DNA from: Candidatus Aminicenantes bacterium UBA1061
GTDB lineage: Bacteria > Acidobacteriota > Aminicenantia > Aminicenantales > Saccharicenantaceae
Reading direction: 5' to 3'
DNA: 64,000 bases
NCBI GenBank assembly: GCA_002316315.1
Contig: DCDG01000023.1
Span: forward strand, 62,001-126,000
A program made the position numbers and the translations under genes. Below, in pieces: positions 36,424 through 44,490 of the stretch; position 1 is the stretch's first letter; each line of letters begins with the position of its first letter. The notes beneath the pieces are model-generated. The model saw nothing but the letters and a program-made list of their open reading frames with translations. It was not told the origin of the DNA and searched no databases.

Positions 36424-36441
36424 GTTTTACCTCCTTGTCTT

Positions 36442-36732
36442 TCATCTGTTAATAATTGCCAGAATCTCATCTTCCCGGACGATCAGGTGTTCAACACCAT
36501 CAATGGTGACTTCGGTACCACTATATTTGCCAATAAGCACCCGATCTCCCTTTTTGACACTTAAGGGAATAGTTTTACCACTATCATTTACCCTTCCTGT
36601 GCCAACTTCAATCACCTCAGCTTCCTGTGGTTTTTCCTTGGCAGTGTCAGGAATAATAATGCTTCCGTGTTTTACTTCCTCTTCCTCTACTCTCCTCAAG
36701 AGAACACGGTCATACAAAGGTTGAATTTTCAT
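36442..36732 (-). CDS. groS: 10 kDa co-chaperonin GroES
   Basis: A 96-residue GroES with MKIQPLYDRVLLRRVEEEE, the mobile-loop region KHGSIIIPDTAKEKP, and the closing KYSGTEVTIDGVEHLIVREDEILAII, in line with the family length. AAAGGAGG precedes the ATG. It is transcribed with groL from the consensus promoter at 36793-36821 and controlled by the CIRCE-like repeat at 36766-36792. Confidence 0.97.
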   Translation of the reverse strand: MKIQPLYDRVLLRRVEEEEVKHGSIIIPDTAKEKPQEAEVIEVGTGRVNDSGKTIPLSVKKGDRVLIGKYSGTEVTIDGVEHLIVREDEILAIINR

Positions 36733-36765
36733 GTTTACCTCCTTTCTCCTATTTCTTAATTTAAA

Positions 36766-36792
36766 TTAGCAGTCTCGTCAATTGACTGCTAA
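36766..36792 (-). promoter_or_regulatory. CIRCE-like operator of groESL
   Basis: TTAGCAGTC-N9-GACTGCTAA: two 9-bp arms and a 9-bp spacer, perfect inverted repeat. The canonical HrcA operator is TTAGCACTC-N9-GAGTGCTAA; here one position in each arm is changed, and the two changes compensate. It begins next to the -10 box of the groESL promoter, the usual place for HrcA repression. Confidence 0.85.
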
Positions 36793-36821
36793 ATTATAGA
36801 TTATGACAAAAATCTTGTCAA
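36793..36821 (-). promoter_or_regulatory. consensus sigma-70 promoter of groESL
   Basis: On the minus strand TTGACA (36816-36821), 17-bp spacer, TATAAT (36793-36798): both boxes perfect. The start would fall inside the CIRCE-like element. Confidence 0.85.
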
Positions 36822-36839
36822 GACCACTGAGACTTAATT

Positions 36840-36866
36840 TTAGCAGATAGAGGTAAAGACTGCTAT
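36840..36866. promoter_or_regulatory. second, imperfect CIRCE-like repeat
   Basis: TTAGCAGAT-N9-GACTGCTAT has the same 9-9-9 geometry as the first element and lies 74 bp from it, upstream of the -35 box and overlapping the stop of the Fis-type gene. Six of the nine arm positions still pair (TAGCAG with CTGCTA). It may be a weaker HrcA site or a relic. Confidence 0.45.
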
Positions 36867-37099
36867 TTTCTTAGCTTGATTTTTAAGGCTTTTAACCGAT
36901 TATGAAGTGTATTTCGGTGGATACCGAGGGCCTGGGCAATCTTAGTCTTATTCCCTTTATAACGTGCACTGGCTGTTTCTATATAAATTTTTTCAAATTC
37001 CGCCTGAGCTTCTTTTAAATGAATTTCTTTTTCTACCATATCGGCAATAAGATTCTCCAATTTCTGATGGATATTGAGCTCATCGAATTTTTTGCTCAT
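36863..37099 (-). CDS. stand-alone Fis-type helix-turn-helix protein
   Basis: A 78-residue protein: a helical N-terminal half (LENLIADMVEKEIHLKEAQAE) and a C-terminal Fis/NtrC-type HTH (ASARYKGNKTKIAQALGIHR followed by NTLHNRLKAL). This is the DNA-binding module normally found at the end of sigma-54 activators, here without an ATPase domain. It overlaps cvpA by 20 nt and has AAGGAGG, so it is expressed with the PHP and cvpA genes upstream. It could dimerise like Fis and act as a nucleoid or promoter-bending protein. Any link to the sigma-54 promoters in this window is a guess. Confidence 0.8.
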   Translation of the reverse strand: MSKKFDELNIHQKLENLIADMVEKEIHLKEAQAEFEKIYIETASARYKGNKTKIAQALGIHRNTLHNRLKALKIKLRK

Positions 37100-37622
37100 C
37101 TATCCCTCCTCCTTTGCCCTGAAATTTCCTCCAGTTATCATTAAATTTAGCCTTTAAATCATCTGGAATCAAGCTGATCATAGCATTTGATACCCTGAGA
37201 CAAGCTGGCGTCAGCTTTGAACTGATCAAAGCCTGTTGCTGAAAATCAAAAACAACCATGGCCATGACAATTACCGCACAGATCAGCAGTCCTTTAAGCA
37301 GCCCCAAAGCAGCCCCCATAAGATGATTAACCAGACTGAGCGGCCCCTTCATCAGCTTCCCCAACAATATACCCAGAAGCCAGCTCAGCAGAACAATAAA
37401 GATAAAAATTAGCAGAAAACTCAGACAATTCCTCCAGAAATCAGACTTTACTGACGAATGAAGCTTCCAGGACAGCCACGAATAGTTCCTCGAGGCTAAA
37501 ATCAGGCCAACGATCACCCCCGCCAGGCCTAAAACTTGTCGGATCAGTCCTTTCACCAGACCCATAATAAAAGTCAGCAACAAAATGACGATCAGAATAA
37601 CATCCAGCCAGTTAAAATGCAT
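37080..37622 (-). CDS. CvpA-family membrane protein
   Basis: I use the ATG at 37622, which overlaps the PHP stop by one base (TGATG). The 180-residue protein has four membrane helices with the CvpA pattern: NWLDVILIVILLLTFIMGLV, then GLIRQVLGLAGVIVGLILA, an SFLLIFIFIVLLSWLLG helix and NHLMGAALGLLKGLLICAVI. Escherichia coli CvpA was named for colicin V production, but its cellular role is envelope maintenance and still vague. The C-terminus is soluble and ends near the start of the Fis-type gene, which overlaps it by 20 nt. Confidence 0.87.
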   Translation of the reverse strand: MHFNWLDVILIVILLLTFIMGLVKGLIRQVLGLAGVIVGLILASRNYSWLSWKLHSSVKSDFWRNCLSFLLIFIFIVLLSWLLGILLGKLMKGPLSLVNHLMGAALGLLKGLLICAVIVMAMVVFDFQQQALISSKLTPACLRVSNAMISLIPDDLKAKFNDNWRKFQGKGGGIDEQKIR

Positions 37623-38509
37623 CAACCCTTCCTTTCCCTCAATTTGTTGACCATATCATAGTTGCCCTCTTGGATCAGTCCGAAATAAACCCGCGGTTTA
37701 ATCTGACCGTGAAAATCGGAACCGGCGGTCGCTATTAGATCAAGTTCATCAGCCAGAGCGCGATATATTTCGACCTGTTCTGGCTGATGATAGGAAGTAT
37801 AAACCTCCAACCCCTGGAGGCCAAGAGACTTAAGGGAAATGAGATCTTCTCGAGTTGTCCGCTGAAAATAAGCTCCGGGGTGAGACAGAACTGGCACCCC
37901 TCCCGTCCCGGGCGCTAACCGCAAAACCTCCTCCAGAGAAATATGGTTTTTAGGCACAAAGGCTAGCCCCCCTTCCATAAAATAATCCTGATAGAACAGA
38001 TACGGAGCAAAAACCTGGCTCTGGCTGTCATAATATTTTTTTAGAAGTGGATGCTGCCGGCTTTCCGGCCTTTCCAGCAAAACCCTGGCGATCTTCACGC
38101 CAAGGGGCGGAATTCCACCACATTTTTCCCAGATTTCACCCCACTCCAGGTTAAAACCCTGTCTTTTTAGTAATTCCACCCGGGTTTTGGCCTCTTTCAG
38201 CCTTGATTCAGTCATATAATTTATGATGTGATGAATGGCTGGGCTGCTCCAGTTAACGAATGGGAGTTGCAGGTGGAATTCGCGTCCGTCAAAGACAGTG
38301 GTGATTTCAATGCTGGGAATAACTTCCACACCTGCCTTTTCTCCGTCACTAATTGCTTCAGGATAAGCTCCGACTGTATCATGATCAGCAATAGCTATGG
38401 CTCTAAAGCCATGGTCCCTGGCCATTGAGACCAGCTCTGCCGGTGAAAAATCACCGTCACAGCTAAAATGTGAATGGATATGAAGATCAACCACGCCCTC
38501 AACTATCAT
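37622..38509 (-). CDS. PHP-domain phosphoesterase
   Basis: A 295-residue metal-dependent phosphoesterase of the PHP family. The four motifs are visible: DLHIHSHFSCDGDFSPAELV (motif I), IADHDTVGAYPEA (II), the IPSIEITTV Glu (around residue 60), and LSHPGAYFQ with the final GSDFHG. Related enzymes include RNase AM (YciV/TrpH), which removes 5' nucleotides from RNA or 3',5'-bisphosphates. The exact substrate is not decidable. It is followed by cvpA with a one-base overlap. Confidence 0.88.
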   Translation of the reverse strand: MIVEGVVDLHIHSHFSCDGDFSPAELVSMARDHGFRAIAIADHDTVGAYPEAISDGEKAGVEVIPSIEITTVFDGREFHLQLPFVNWSSPAIHHIINYMTESRLKEAKTRVELLKRQGFNLEWGEIWEKCGGIPPLGVKIARVLLERPESRQHPLLKKYYDSQSQVFAPYLFYQDYFMEGGLAFVPKNHISLEEVLRLAPGTGGVPVLSHPGAYFQRTTREDLISLKSLGLQGLEVYTSYHQPEQVEIYRALADELDLIATAGSDFHGQIKPRVYFGLIQEGNYDMVNKLRERKG

Positions 38510-38564
38510 TTTATTCTTCTTATCTGCCTGGTTTCTTAAATTGACTAATTTCTATGGCTGTTGT

Positions 38565-39473
38565 TCAAGGCAAATCATTTTTGCCAGTTAGCAACCTGTA
38601 AATTTCCAGATATCGTCTGGATGTCTGTTCAACAACCTCCGGCGGCAAGGGTGGAGGTGGCGAAGTTTTTCTGTCCCAGCCTGTGCTAAGCAGATAATCC
38701 CGGACATATTGCTTGTCGAGGCTCGGCTGCGATTTGCCAGGAACATAACTGGCCAGTGGCCAGAAACGTGATGAATCAGGAGTAAATAACTCATCAATCA
38801 GCAGCAGTTCATCGTTTTCATCCAGGCCAAATTCAAATTTCGTATCAGCAATGATAATTCCTTTGGAAATCGCATAAAGTGAAGCTTTCTGGTAAAGCTC
38901 AAGACTGATTTTTCTGATTTTATCGGCCAGTTCAGAACCAACGATTTTCTCCATTTCTTTAAAAGTAATATTTTCATCATGCCCGACGTCAGCTTTGGTG
39001 GAGGGGGTAAAGATTGGTTCATCCAGCCGCGAAGACTCCTGTAAATCCCTGGGCAATTTTATTCCACAGACTTTTCCCGTTTCCTGATATTCTTTCCAGC
39101 CAGAGCCAGATAGATAGCCACGGACGACACATTCGATGGGAATTATTCTGGCTTTCTTAACCAGCATTGAACGCTTATAGAGAATGTCAGCATATTGATG
39201 CAGTTCAGCTGGAAAATCAGCAATTTCAGTGGAAATCATATGGTGACGGCAAACCAGAAAAGAGTAATCAAACCAGAACTTGGAGAGCTGGGTCAAAACC
39301 TGGCCCTTATATGGAATTAAAGAAGGTAGAACAAAGTCAAAAGCAGAAATCCGGTCTGTGGCCACAATTAAAAGCCTGTCTCCAAAATCGAAAACATTTC
39401 TGACTTTACCTTTTTTAAATACCGGAAAACCTGGCAACTCAACTTCGCCTACTGCTAGCTGACTTTTATCCAT
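38565..39473 (-). CDS. purC: SAICAR synthase PurC
   Basis: PurC condenses CAIR with aspartate using ATP in purine synthesis. I start it at ATG 39473 because AGGAG lies just upstream, inside the longer frame. The 302-residue protein has FKKGKVRNVFDFGDRLLIVATDRISAFD (seen as GKVRNVFDFG and ATDRISAFD), the VVRGYLSGSGWKEYQ block, IFTPSTKADVGHDENI and the catalytic IADTKFEFG ... LLIDELFTPDSSRFW motifs. Length is that of the longer, fungal/Bacteroidetes-like PurC type. pgeF lies 150 bp upstream on the same strand. Confidence 0.95.
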   Translation of the reverse strand: MDKSQLAVGEVELPGFPVFKKGKVRNVFDFGDRLLIVATDRISAFDFVLPSLIPYKGQVLTQLSKFWFDYSFLVCRHHMISTEIADFPAELHQYADILYKRSMLVKKARIIPIECVVRGYLSGSGWKEYQETGKVCGIKLPRDLQESSRLDEPIFTPSTKADVGHDENITFKEMEKIVGSELADKIRKISLELYQKASLYAISKGIIIADTKFEFGLDENDELLLIDELFTPDSSRFWPLASYVPGKSQPSLDKQYVRDYLLSTGWDRKTSPPPPLPPEVVEQTSRRYLEIYRLLTGKNDLP

Positions 39474-39622
39474 GCTAAGCTCCTTAAGCAATAAGTTAAA
39501 GAAGCGCCTTTACTGCCTATTATCTTAAATTAAAGCCTGATTGAAATCAACCTGGCCGGCCCTTCCCCTCTCATCGTCAGGCATAATTTGAAATTTACTA
39601 AATCGTAGCAATCCAAACCGCT

Positions 39623-40324
39623 TCAATCTTTGATACCGATAAAGTTTATCAGGCGGGCCTGATCGTCTGGCTGACGGCGGTGGGAGAGCAAATCTGGCCG
39701 GCAGAAAGTACATAGTTCTAAAGAAAAAATATTTTCTGCCTGAAGACCAAGCACTTCGGACAGAAGCCAGAAATTAGCTGCTTTAAGGTCTAGAAAAAAT
39801 TGTCCAGCTCTATCTCCAGGTAAAAATATCCTGTCGGGCGGAAAACCCTGCCTCAAAAAAAAATCATAAACTTCCTGCCCCACTTCATAGCACCTGGCTT
39901 CAATGGCTGGACCTAGAGCAGCCAGAGTCTGGTCAGGGCGAGTCGAGAAAGACTTTCTCATGGTTTCAAAAGCGGTCTCGGCGATGCGGCCGGCTGTTCC
40001 ACGCCAGCCACCATGGACAGCAGCCACCAGCTGATGCTCGGTATCAACTAAAAAAATGGGCAGGCAATCAGCCGTCTTAACCACTAAAAGCAGCCCGGCC
40101 TTCGGAGTAATCAAAGCATCACCTGCTACTTTTCTGTCCGGTGGCCGGTCGACCACAAGAACTCTGGTCGAATGCTCCTGTTTCATCTCCACCGGTTGAA
40201 AGTCAGCCAGCCTGAAATCAAGCTTAAGGCTTTCCAGATCAAAGCCAGCCAGGCCAAAGCCATGAACCAGCCAGGGAATCCGGCTAAACTCCTCCACTGC
40301 CAAATAATTCTGGTTGTTGACCAT
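39623..40324 (-). CDS. pgeF: PgeF/YfiH (LACC1-like) purine nucleoside-active multicopper-fold enzyme
   Basis: A 233-residue protein of the DUF152/YfiH family. Seen are the zinc-site motifs KTADCLPIFLVD (Cys) and VHGGWRGTAGRIAE (His), and GPAIEARCYEVGQEV, ending with a HRRQPDDQARLINFIGI tail. Members have been described as laccase-like, purine nucleoside phosphorylase/adenosine deaminase-active or peptidoglycan-editing. Neighbouring purC gives weak support for a purine role. The start ATG at 40324 is plausible but no strong ribosome site is visible. Confidence 0.9.
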   Translation of the reverse strand: MVNNQNYLAVEEFSRIPWLVHGFGLAGFDLESLKLDFRLADFQPVEMKQEHSTRVLVVDRPPDRKVAGDALITPKAGLLLVVKTADCLPIFLVDTEHQLVAAVHGGWRGTAGRIAETAFETMRKSFSTRPDQTLAALGPAIEARCYEVGQEVYDFFLRQGFPPDRIFLPGDRAGQFFLDLKAANFWLLSEVLGLQAENIFSLELCTFCRPDLLSHRRQPDDQARLINFIGIKD

Positions 40325-40646
40325 TTTATTTTTGCCCAGGTTATATTTTCGTCTTTATGTTATATGCTTTCCATAATTATATTTTTTTAAGCAGGCCTGA
40401 CTATTTCTCCGGCGTATTTTTTTGTTTTACGCATTTCTTTTTTTTTGCAACTTTTTATAATTTTTTCTTATATTACTCTTATTACTAGCCGGCCACCAGC
40501 TATTTAGCCAGAAATCCGGCAATGATGTTTAGCGATAACCAGAAACCTACAGGATTTTACCTGAAGTGAGAAAAATATAAAATAAAAAAGCAGGTAAATT
40601 AGTTAGAATGAGGTGAGGTTAGCATTTTAGACAAAATGAAGGAGAA
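40325..40646. other. AT-rich intergenic stretch, tentative promoter only
   Basis: A 320-bp gap between divergent pgeF and the DmpA-like gene. A possible promoter (TTGCAA at 40445, TATATT at 40469, 18-bp spacer) points rightwards but is 170 bp from the ATG. Nothing else is recognised. Confidence 0.35.
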
Positions 40647-41795
40647 ATGATGAAATTTATTCCAATTTTAATTTTGATTTCTCAAGGTTTGTTTTTTTCC
40701 AGTCTCAACGGGCAAGAGGCCCGGCCACGGGTTCGCGACCTGGGTTTAAAAAGCGGAGTTCTGGAAACAGGAGCGCTCAATGCCATCACCGATGTTCCCG
40801 GAGTCAAAGTCGGCCATCAGACCCTCGTCAAAGGCTCAGATATAAGAACCGGTGTGACCGCCATCATTCCTCATGAGGGCAACATCTTCCAGGAGAAAGT
40901 ACCAGCGGCCATCAGTGTAGCCAATGGTTTTGGCAAATTAACCGGTTCAACCCAGGTGGAAGAACTGGGCTATCTCGAAACTCCTATTATTCTGACCAAT
41001 ACCCTGAGTGTGCCGATTGCCTGTCAGGCCATTATTGATTACATTTTGACCCTGCCCGGCAATGAGCAAGTGGAATCAGTCAACCCGGTGGTAGGAGAGA
41101 CTAACGATGGCTGGCTCAATGATATCCGGGCCAGGACTGTCACCAGAGAAGATGTGCTGGCTGCCATTAAGGCGGCGACATCCGGCCCGGTAGAAGAGGG
41201 TTCGGTTGGAGCCGGTACCGGTACGACCTGTTTTAATTTTAAAGGAGGTATTGGGACAGCCTCCAGAAAACTGCCAGCTCAGAGAGGCGGTTATACTGTC
41301 GGCGTTCTGGTTCAAACTAACTTTGGCGGTGTTCTGCAAATAAATGGAATAACTATTGATAAAATATTAAGGGAAAAAGTTGATTTCAGTCAACAGCATG
41401 ACAACAACCAGATTGACGGTTCCTGTATGATTGTCGTGGCCACCGATGCTCCGATTGATAGCCGCAATTTAAAACGTCTGGCTCGTCGGGCTCTGGCCGG
41501 AATGGCCCGCACCGGAGGTTATTATGCCAATGGAAGTGGGGATTATGCTGTCGCTTTTTCCACTGCTCCCCACCTAAGATTAAAGTCAGGCCAGTCGGGT
41601 CTGACCATAGAGATCGAAGTCCTTCGCAATGAAGCCATGTCGGCCCTTTTCCAGGCAGCTGTCGAGGCCTCAGAAGAAGCTATTCTGAATTCACTCTTTA
41701 AAGCTACCACTATCAAAGGCCAGAAGGGACGTACTGCTTATGCACTGCCCGTAGAAAAATTAAGAACCTATCTGGAGAACGCCAAACATGAGTAA
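40647..41795 (+). CDS. exported P1-family (DmpA-like) peptidase
   Basis: A 382-residue N-terminal-nucleophile aminopeptidase of the S58/DmpA family, with a signal peptide (FIPILILISQGLFFSSLNGQ). Family blocks are ITDVPGVKVGHQT, GAGTGTTCFNFKGGIGTASR and, at the autoprocessing site, QIDGSCMIVVATDAPI, where Ser259 after Gly would become the nucleophile upon self-cleavage. DmpA-type enzymes release N-terminal D- or L-amino acids from amides, esters and short peptides. GGAG precedes the ATG. It overlaps the racemase gene by 8 nt, suggesting joint handling of D-amino acids or wall peptides. Confidence 0.87.
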   Translation: MMKFIPILILISQGLFFSSLNGQEARPRVRDLGLKSGVLETGALNAITDVPGVKVGHQTLVKGSDIRTGVTAIIPHEGNIFQEKVPAAISVANGFGKLTGSTQVEELGYLETPIILTNTLSVPIACQAIIDYILTLPGNEQVESVNPVVGETNDGWLNDIRARTVTREDVLAAIKAATSGPVEEGSVGAGTGTTCFNFKGGIGTASRKLPAQRGGYTVGVLVQTNFGGVLQINGITIDKILREKVDFSQQHDNNQIDGSCMIVVATDAPIDSRNLKRLARRALAGMARTGGYYANGSGDYAVAFSTAPHLRLKSGQSGLTIEIEVLRNEAMSALFQAAVEASEEAILNSLFKATTIKGQKGRTAYALPVEKLRTYLENAKHE

Positions 41796-42534
41796 GGATA
41801 GAAATACTACTAAAACAGTAGGCATTCTGGGGGGGTTGGGGCCTGAAGCTACCGTCAGATTTTTTAAACTCATTATAGAAAACACCTCGGCTAGAAAAGA
41901 TCAGGAGCACCTCAAAATTATCATTCTGGATAATCCGTCAATCCCGGATCGAACAGCAGCCATTCTCTACCACGGAGAGAGTCCCCTGCCGGCCCTGCGG
42001 GAGGGCCTAAAGTTTCTGGAAAAGTCTGGCGCGGAGCTGGCCGTCATTCCCTGCCTTACCGCTCATTACTATTTTGACCAGTTGAAGTCAGCGACGAAGC
42101 TAAAGCTGGTCAATCTTATTGAGGAAACTGCTTCCTACCTGAAAAATCTTAACCCACCGGTGAAAAAAGCCGGGCTGCTGGCCACCGAGGGAACAATAGC
42201 CACAGGCATTTTCCTCCAGCCTTTTAAAAAGAAAAAAATAGAAGTATTGAACCCGTCGGAGAGAAGCCAGAAAAAAATCATGGAAGCCATCTATGGAGAA
42301 GAAGGAATAAAGGCGGGCTTTAAAGGACGAAAGCCGAAAAGACTGCTAATAGAAGCCGCCACCGAACTAATAGAGTCAGGAGCTCAGGCTATTATCGGCG
42401 GCTGCACCGAAATCCCGCTGGCTCTCAGCCCGGAAGACCTGACTGTTCCTTTCGTTGACCCTCTGATCATCGGAGCCAGAGCCGTTATCAAAAAAGCTGG
42501 CGGTCAGGTTAAAATAGAGTCAGCCTGGCGATAG
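41788..42534 (+). CDS. aspartate/glutamate racemase family protein
   Basis: A 248-residue cofactor-independent racemase-fold protein: GILGGLGPEATVRFFKLIIE at the N-terminus, VIPCLTAHYYFDQL containing the first catalytic Cys, and IIGGCTEIPLALSPED with the second catalytic Cys. The two-cysteine design is retained, so it should be active on Asp, Glu or a relative. It starts inside the end of the DmpA-like gene (8-nt overlap), so the two proteins are translated together. It lacks a signal peptide, unlike its partner. Confidence 0.88.
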   Translation: MSKDRNTTKTVGILGGLGPEATVRFFKLIIENTSARKDQEHLKIIILDNPSIPDRTAAILYHGESPLPALREGLKFLEKSGAELAVIPCLTAHYYFDQLKSATKLKLVNLIEETASYLKNLNPPVKKAGLLATEGTIATGIFLQPFKKKKIEVLNPSERSQKKIMEAIYGEEGIKAGFKGRKPKRLLIEAATELIESGAQAIIGGCTEIPLALSPEDLTVPFVDPLIIGARAVIKKAGGQVKIESAWR

Positions 42535-42544
42535 GCTGTTTTTC

Positions 42545-42573
42545 TTGACAAGCTGATGATAATCAGGTATAAA
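42545..42573 (+). promoter_or_regulatory. sigma-70 promoter of rpsU
   Basis: TTGACA (42545-42550), 17-bp spacer, TATAAA (42568-42573). The predicted start is about 30 nt before the rpsU start codon. Confidence 0.75.
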
Positions 42574-42609
42574 ATTAGCGACTTTCCAGATGTAAGGAGG
42601 TGACATTTA

Positions 42610-42816
42610 GTGGCTTTTGTCGTTGTTGAAGAAGGAGAAAGTTTAGAATCAGCCCTCAGACGGTTTAAAAGAAGAGTTCAGCAGGAAGCAATAATCAAAG
42701 AAATTAAGAAGCATTCTGTTTATTTAAAGCCCGGAGAAAAACGCCGGCTAAAAGATGCTCAGGCCCGTAAAAGAATGCGCCGGCGGCTAAAAAGAGAAAG
42801 AGACTTCGAATATTGA
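42610..42816 (+). CDS. rpsU: 30S ribosomal protein S21
   Basis: S21 sits on the small subunit near the anti-Shine-Dalgarno. The 68-residue protein matches the family: VVVEEGESLESALRRFKRRV, QQEAIIKEIKKHSVYLKPGEK and a basic tail RKRMRRRLKRERDF. The start is GTG at 42610 with an exceptionally strong AAGGAGGTGA before it and a sigma-70 promoter at 42545-42573. lipA follows after 59 nt and may share the transcript. Confidence 0.96.
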   Translation: MAFVVVEEGESLESALRRFKRRVQQEAIIKEIKKHSVYLKPGEKRRLKDAQARKRMRRRLKRERDFEY

Positions 42817-42875
42817 ACCTTACTGGTGGAAAGTCTTCCTTTTTACCTTAGAAATCTATAGAAGAGCGGACGGGG

Positions 42876-43736
42876 TTGCATCATATTAGAAAACCGGACT
42901 GGCTTAAAGCCAGGCTACCTTCTCGTGCTGATTATTTCCAGGTGGCCGGGCTTTTAAAAAAAAGCGGGCTTCATACTATCTGCGAGAGCGGTCGCTGCCC
43001 CAACATTGGAGAATGCTGGGACAGAAAAACCGCTACTTTTCTGATCCTGGGCAATGTTTGCACCAGAAATTGTGCTTTCTGTGCCGTTGACAAGGGCCAG
43101 CCACAGCCGCTGGATGAAACTGAGCCAGAACAGGTGCTGGCTGCTATCGAGGCCATGGGGCTGCATTATGTAGTGATAACTTCGGTCACAAGAGATGATC
43201 TGCCTGATGGGGGCGCTGAAGTATTTTTTAGAACCATTAGATTGATCAAAGATAGCTGGCCTCAAACGAAGGTGGAAGTTCTCATTCCAGACTTTAAAGG
43301 AGAGATAAGTCCTTTGATGAAGGTGATAGAGGCTCAGCCTGAGGTTTTAAGCCATAATCTGGAAACAACAGCCACTATCTATCCTGAAATAAACAGGTCA
43401 GCTTCCAATTATTATCGTTCACTCAAACTCCTCCGGCAAGCCAAAGAGCTGGGAGCTGTGACCAAATCAGGACTGATGGTTGGTCTGGGAGAAACGCTGG
43501 CTGACCTGAAGCAAGCCCTTGTTGACCTGAGACAAAACCATTGTGATTTGCTGACCCTTGGCCAGTACCTGCAGCCCACGCGGCATCATGCTCCGGTCAG
43601 GCGCTATTATACTCCCGAGGAATTTGAAGAGCTGCGTCAGCTGGCCCTTGACCTTGGATTTAAAGAAGTGGCCAGCGGGCCTCTGGTGAGAAGCTCATAT
43701 TTTGCCGATCGGTTATATGAAACCAGCAGGAGCTGA
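42876..43736 (+). CDS. lipA: lipoyl synthase LipA
   Basis: LipA is a radical-SAM enzyme that inserts two sulfurs into protein-bound octanoate. The 286-residue protein has the auxiliary cluster CESGRCPNIGECW (C-x4-C-x5-C), the radical-SAM cluster CTRNCAFC (C-x3-C-x2-C), the ITSVTRDDLPDGGA block, and the conserved end PLVRSSYFADRL with the cluster-ligand Ser in RSS. The start is TTG at 42876 with a GGGG-rich but weak ribosome site; the family normally begins with this KP.WLK..LP lead, so the start is credible. No lipB is in the window. Confidence 0.95.
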   Translation: MHHIRKPDWLKARLPSRADYFQVAGLLKKSGLHTICESGRCPNIGECWDRKTATFLILGNVCTRNCAFCAVDKGQPQPLDETEPEQVLAAIEAMGLHYVVITSVTRDDLPDGGAEVFFRTIRLIKDSWPQTKVEVLIPDFKGEISPLMKVIEAQPEVLSHNLETTATIYPEINRSASNYYRSLKLLRQAKELGAVTKSGLMVGLGETLADLKQALVDLRQNHCDLLTLGQYLQPTRHHAPVRRYYTPEEFEELRQLALDLGFKEVASGPLVRSSYFADRLYETSRS

Positions 43737-43741
43737 AGCCG

Positions 43742-44482
43742 ATGCATTACTTGGTTTTTTCTGACATTCATGGCAATCTCGAAGCCCTGGAAGCTGTCCT
43801 CAGAGATATTAAGAAGAAAAGGATTGATTATTACCTCTTCCTCGGCGATCTGGTTGGTTATGGTGCCTCACCTAATGAGGTTATTCAACAGGTGCAGGCC
43901 CTGGGCCGGCTCTCCCTGGTGAGAGGCAATCACGACAAAGCCGTGGCCGGGCTGGATTCCATCCAGACTTTTAATCCAATTGCTGCGGCCGGCATAGAAT
44001 GGACCAGGAAGTCTTTGAATAAAAGGTACCATCGTTTTGTGTCCGGTCTGGCTAAAAGTCCTCTCCTTGTTCATGACACCATTACTATCTGTCATGGAGC
44101 ACCTTTCGATGAAGATTATTATATCTTCGGTGAATTTGATGCCGTTGAGGCTTTTAGTTATATCAGTACGCCAGTCTGCTTTTTTGGCCATACCCATTTC
44201 CCTTTTCTTTATGTCGAAAAGGAGGAAACGGTAGAAGGAACATTCATAGAAAAATTTCCTTGCGAAATTAAGTTGGAACAAGGGGCTCGTTATCTGATAA
44301 ATCCTGGTTCTGTTGGCCAGCCGCGCGACCGGGATCCACGGGCTGCTTATGCTATTTATGATTCCAGAAACAACCGCCTGAAATTTAATCGCGTCGAATA
44401 TGACATTGCTGAATCGCAAAGAAAAATTCTGGCCACTGACCTGCCCCCTGCCCTGGCTGAAAGATTATCTCTCGGAATTTAA
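43742..44482 (+). CDS. calcineurin-like metallophosphoesterase
   Basis: A 246-residue cytosolic phosphoesterase of the YfcE/MPP family. All metal motifs are seen: FSDIHGNLEALEAVL, FLGDLVGYGASP, VRGNHDKAVAG, CHGAPFDEDYY and GHTHFPF followed by NPGSVGQPRDRDPRAAYA. It would hydrolyse a phosphodiester or phosphomonoester; the substrate is unknown. It is 5 nt after lipA and probably co-transcribed with rpsU-lipA. Convergent with the zinc-ribbon gene, with 8 bp between the stops. Confidence 0.88.
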   Translation: MHYLVFSDIHGNLEALEAVLRDIKKKRIDYYLFLGDLVGYGASPNEVIQQVQALGRLSLVRGNHDKAVAGLDSIQTFNPIAAAGIEWTRKSLNKRYHRFVSGLAKSPLLVHDTITICHGAPFDEDYYIFGEFDAVEAFSYISTPVCFFGHTHFPFLYVEKEETVEGTFIEKFPCEIKLEQGARYLINPGSVGQPRDRDPRAAYAIYDSRNNRLKFNRVEYDIAESQRKILATDLPPALAERLSLGI

Positions 44483-44490
44483 ATTAAAAC

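Noticed and set aside
35423..36724. Several Ser/Thr/Leu-rich frames of 85-160 codons antisense to groL and groS
   Set aside because: Antisense shadows of highly conserved genes; low-complexity composition and no ribosome sites.
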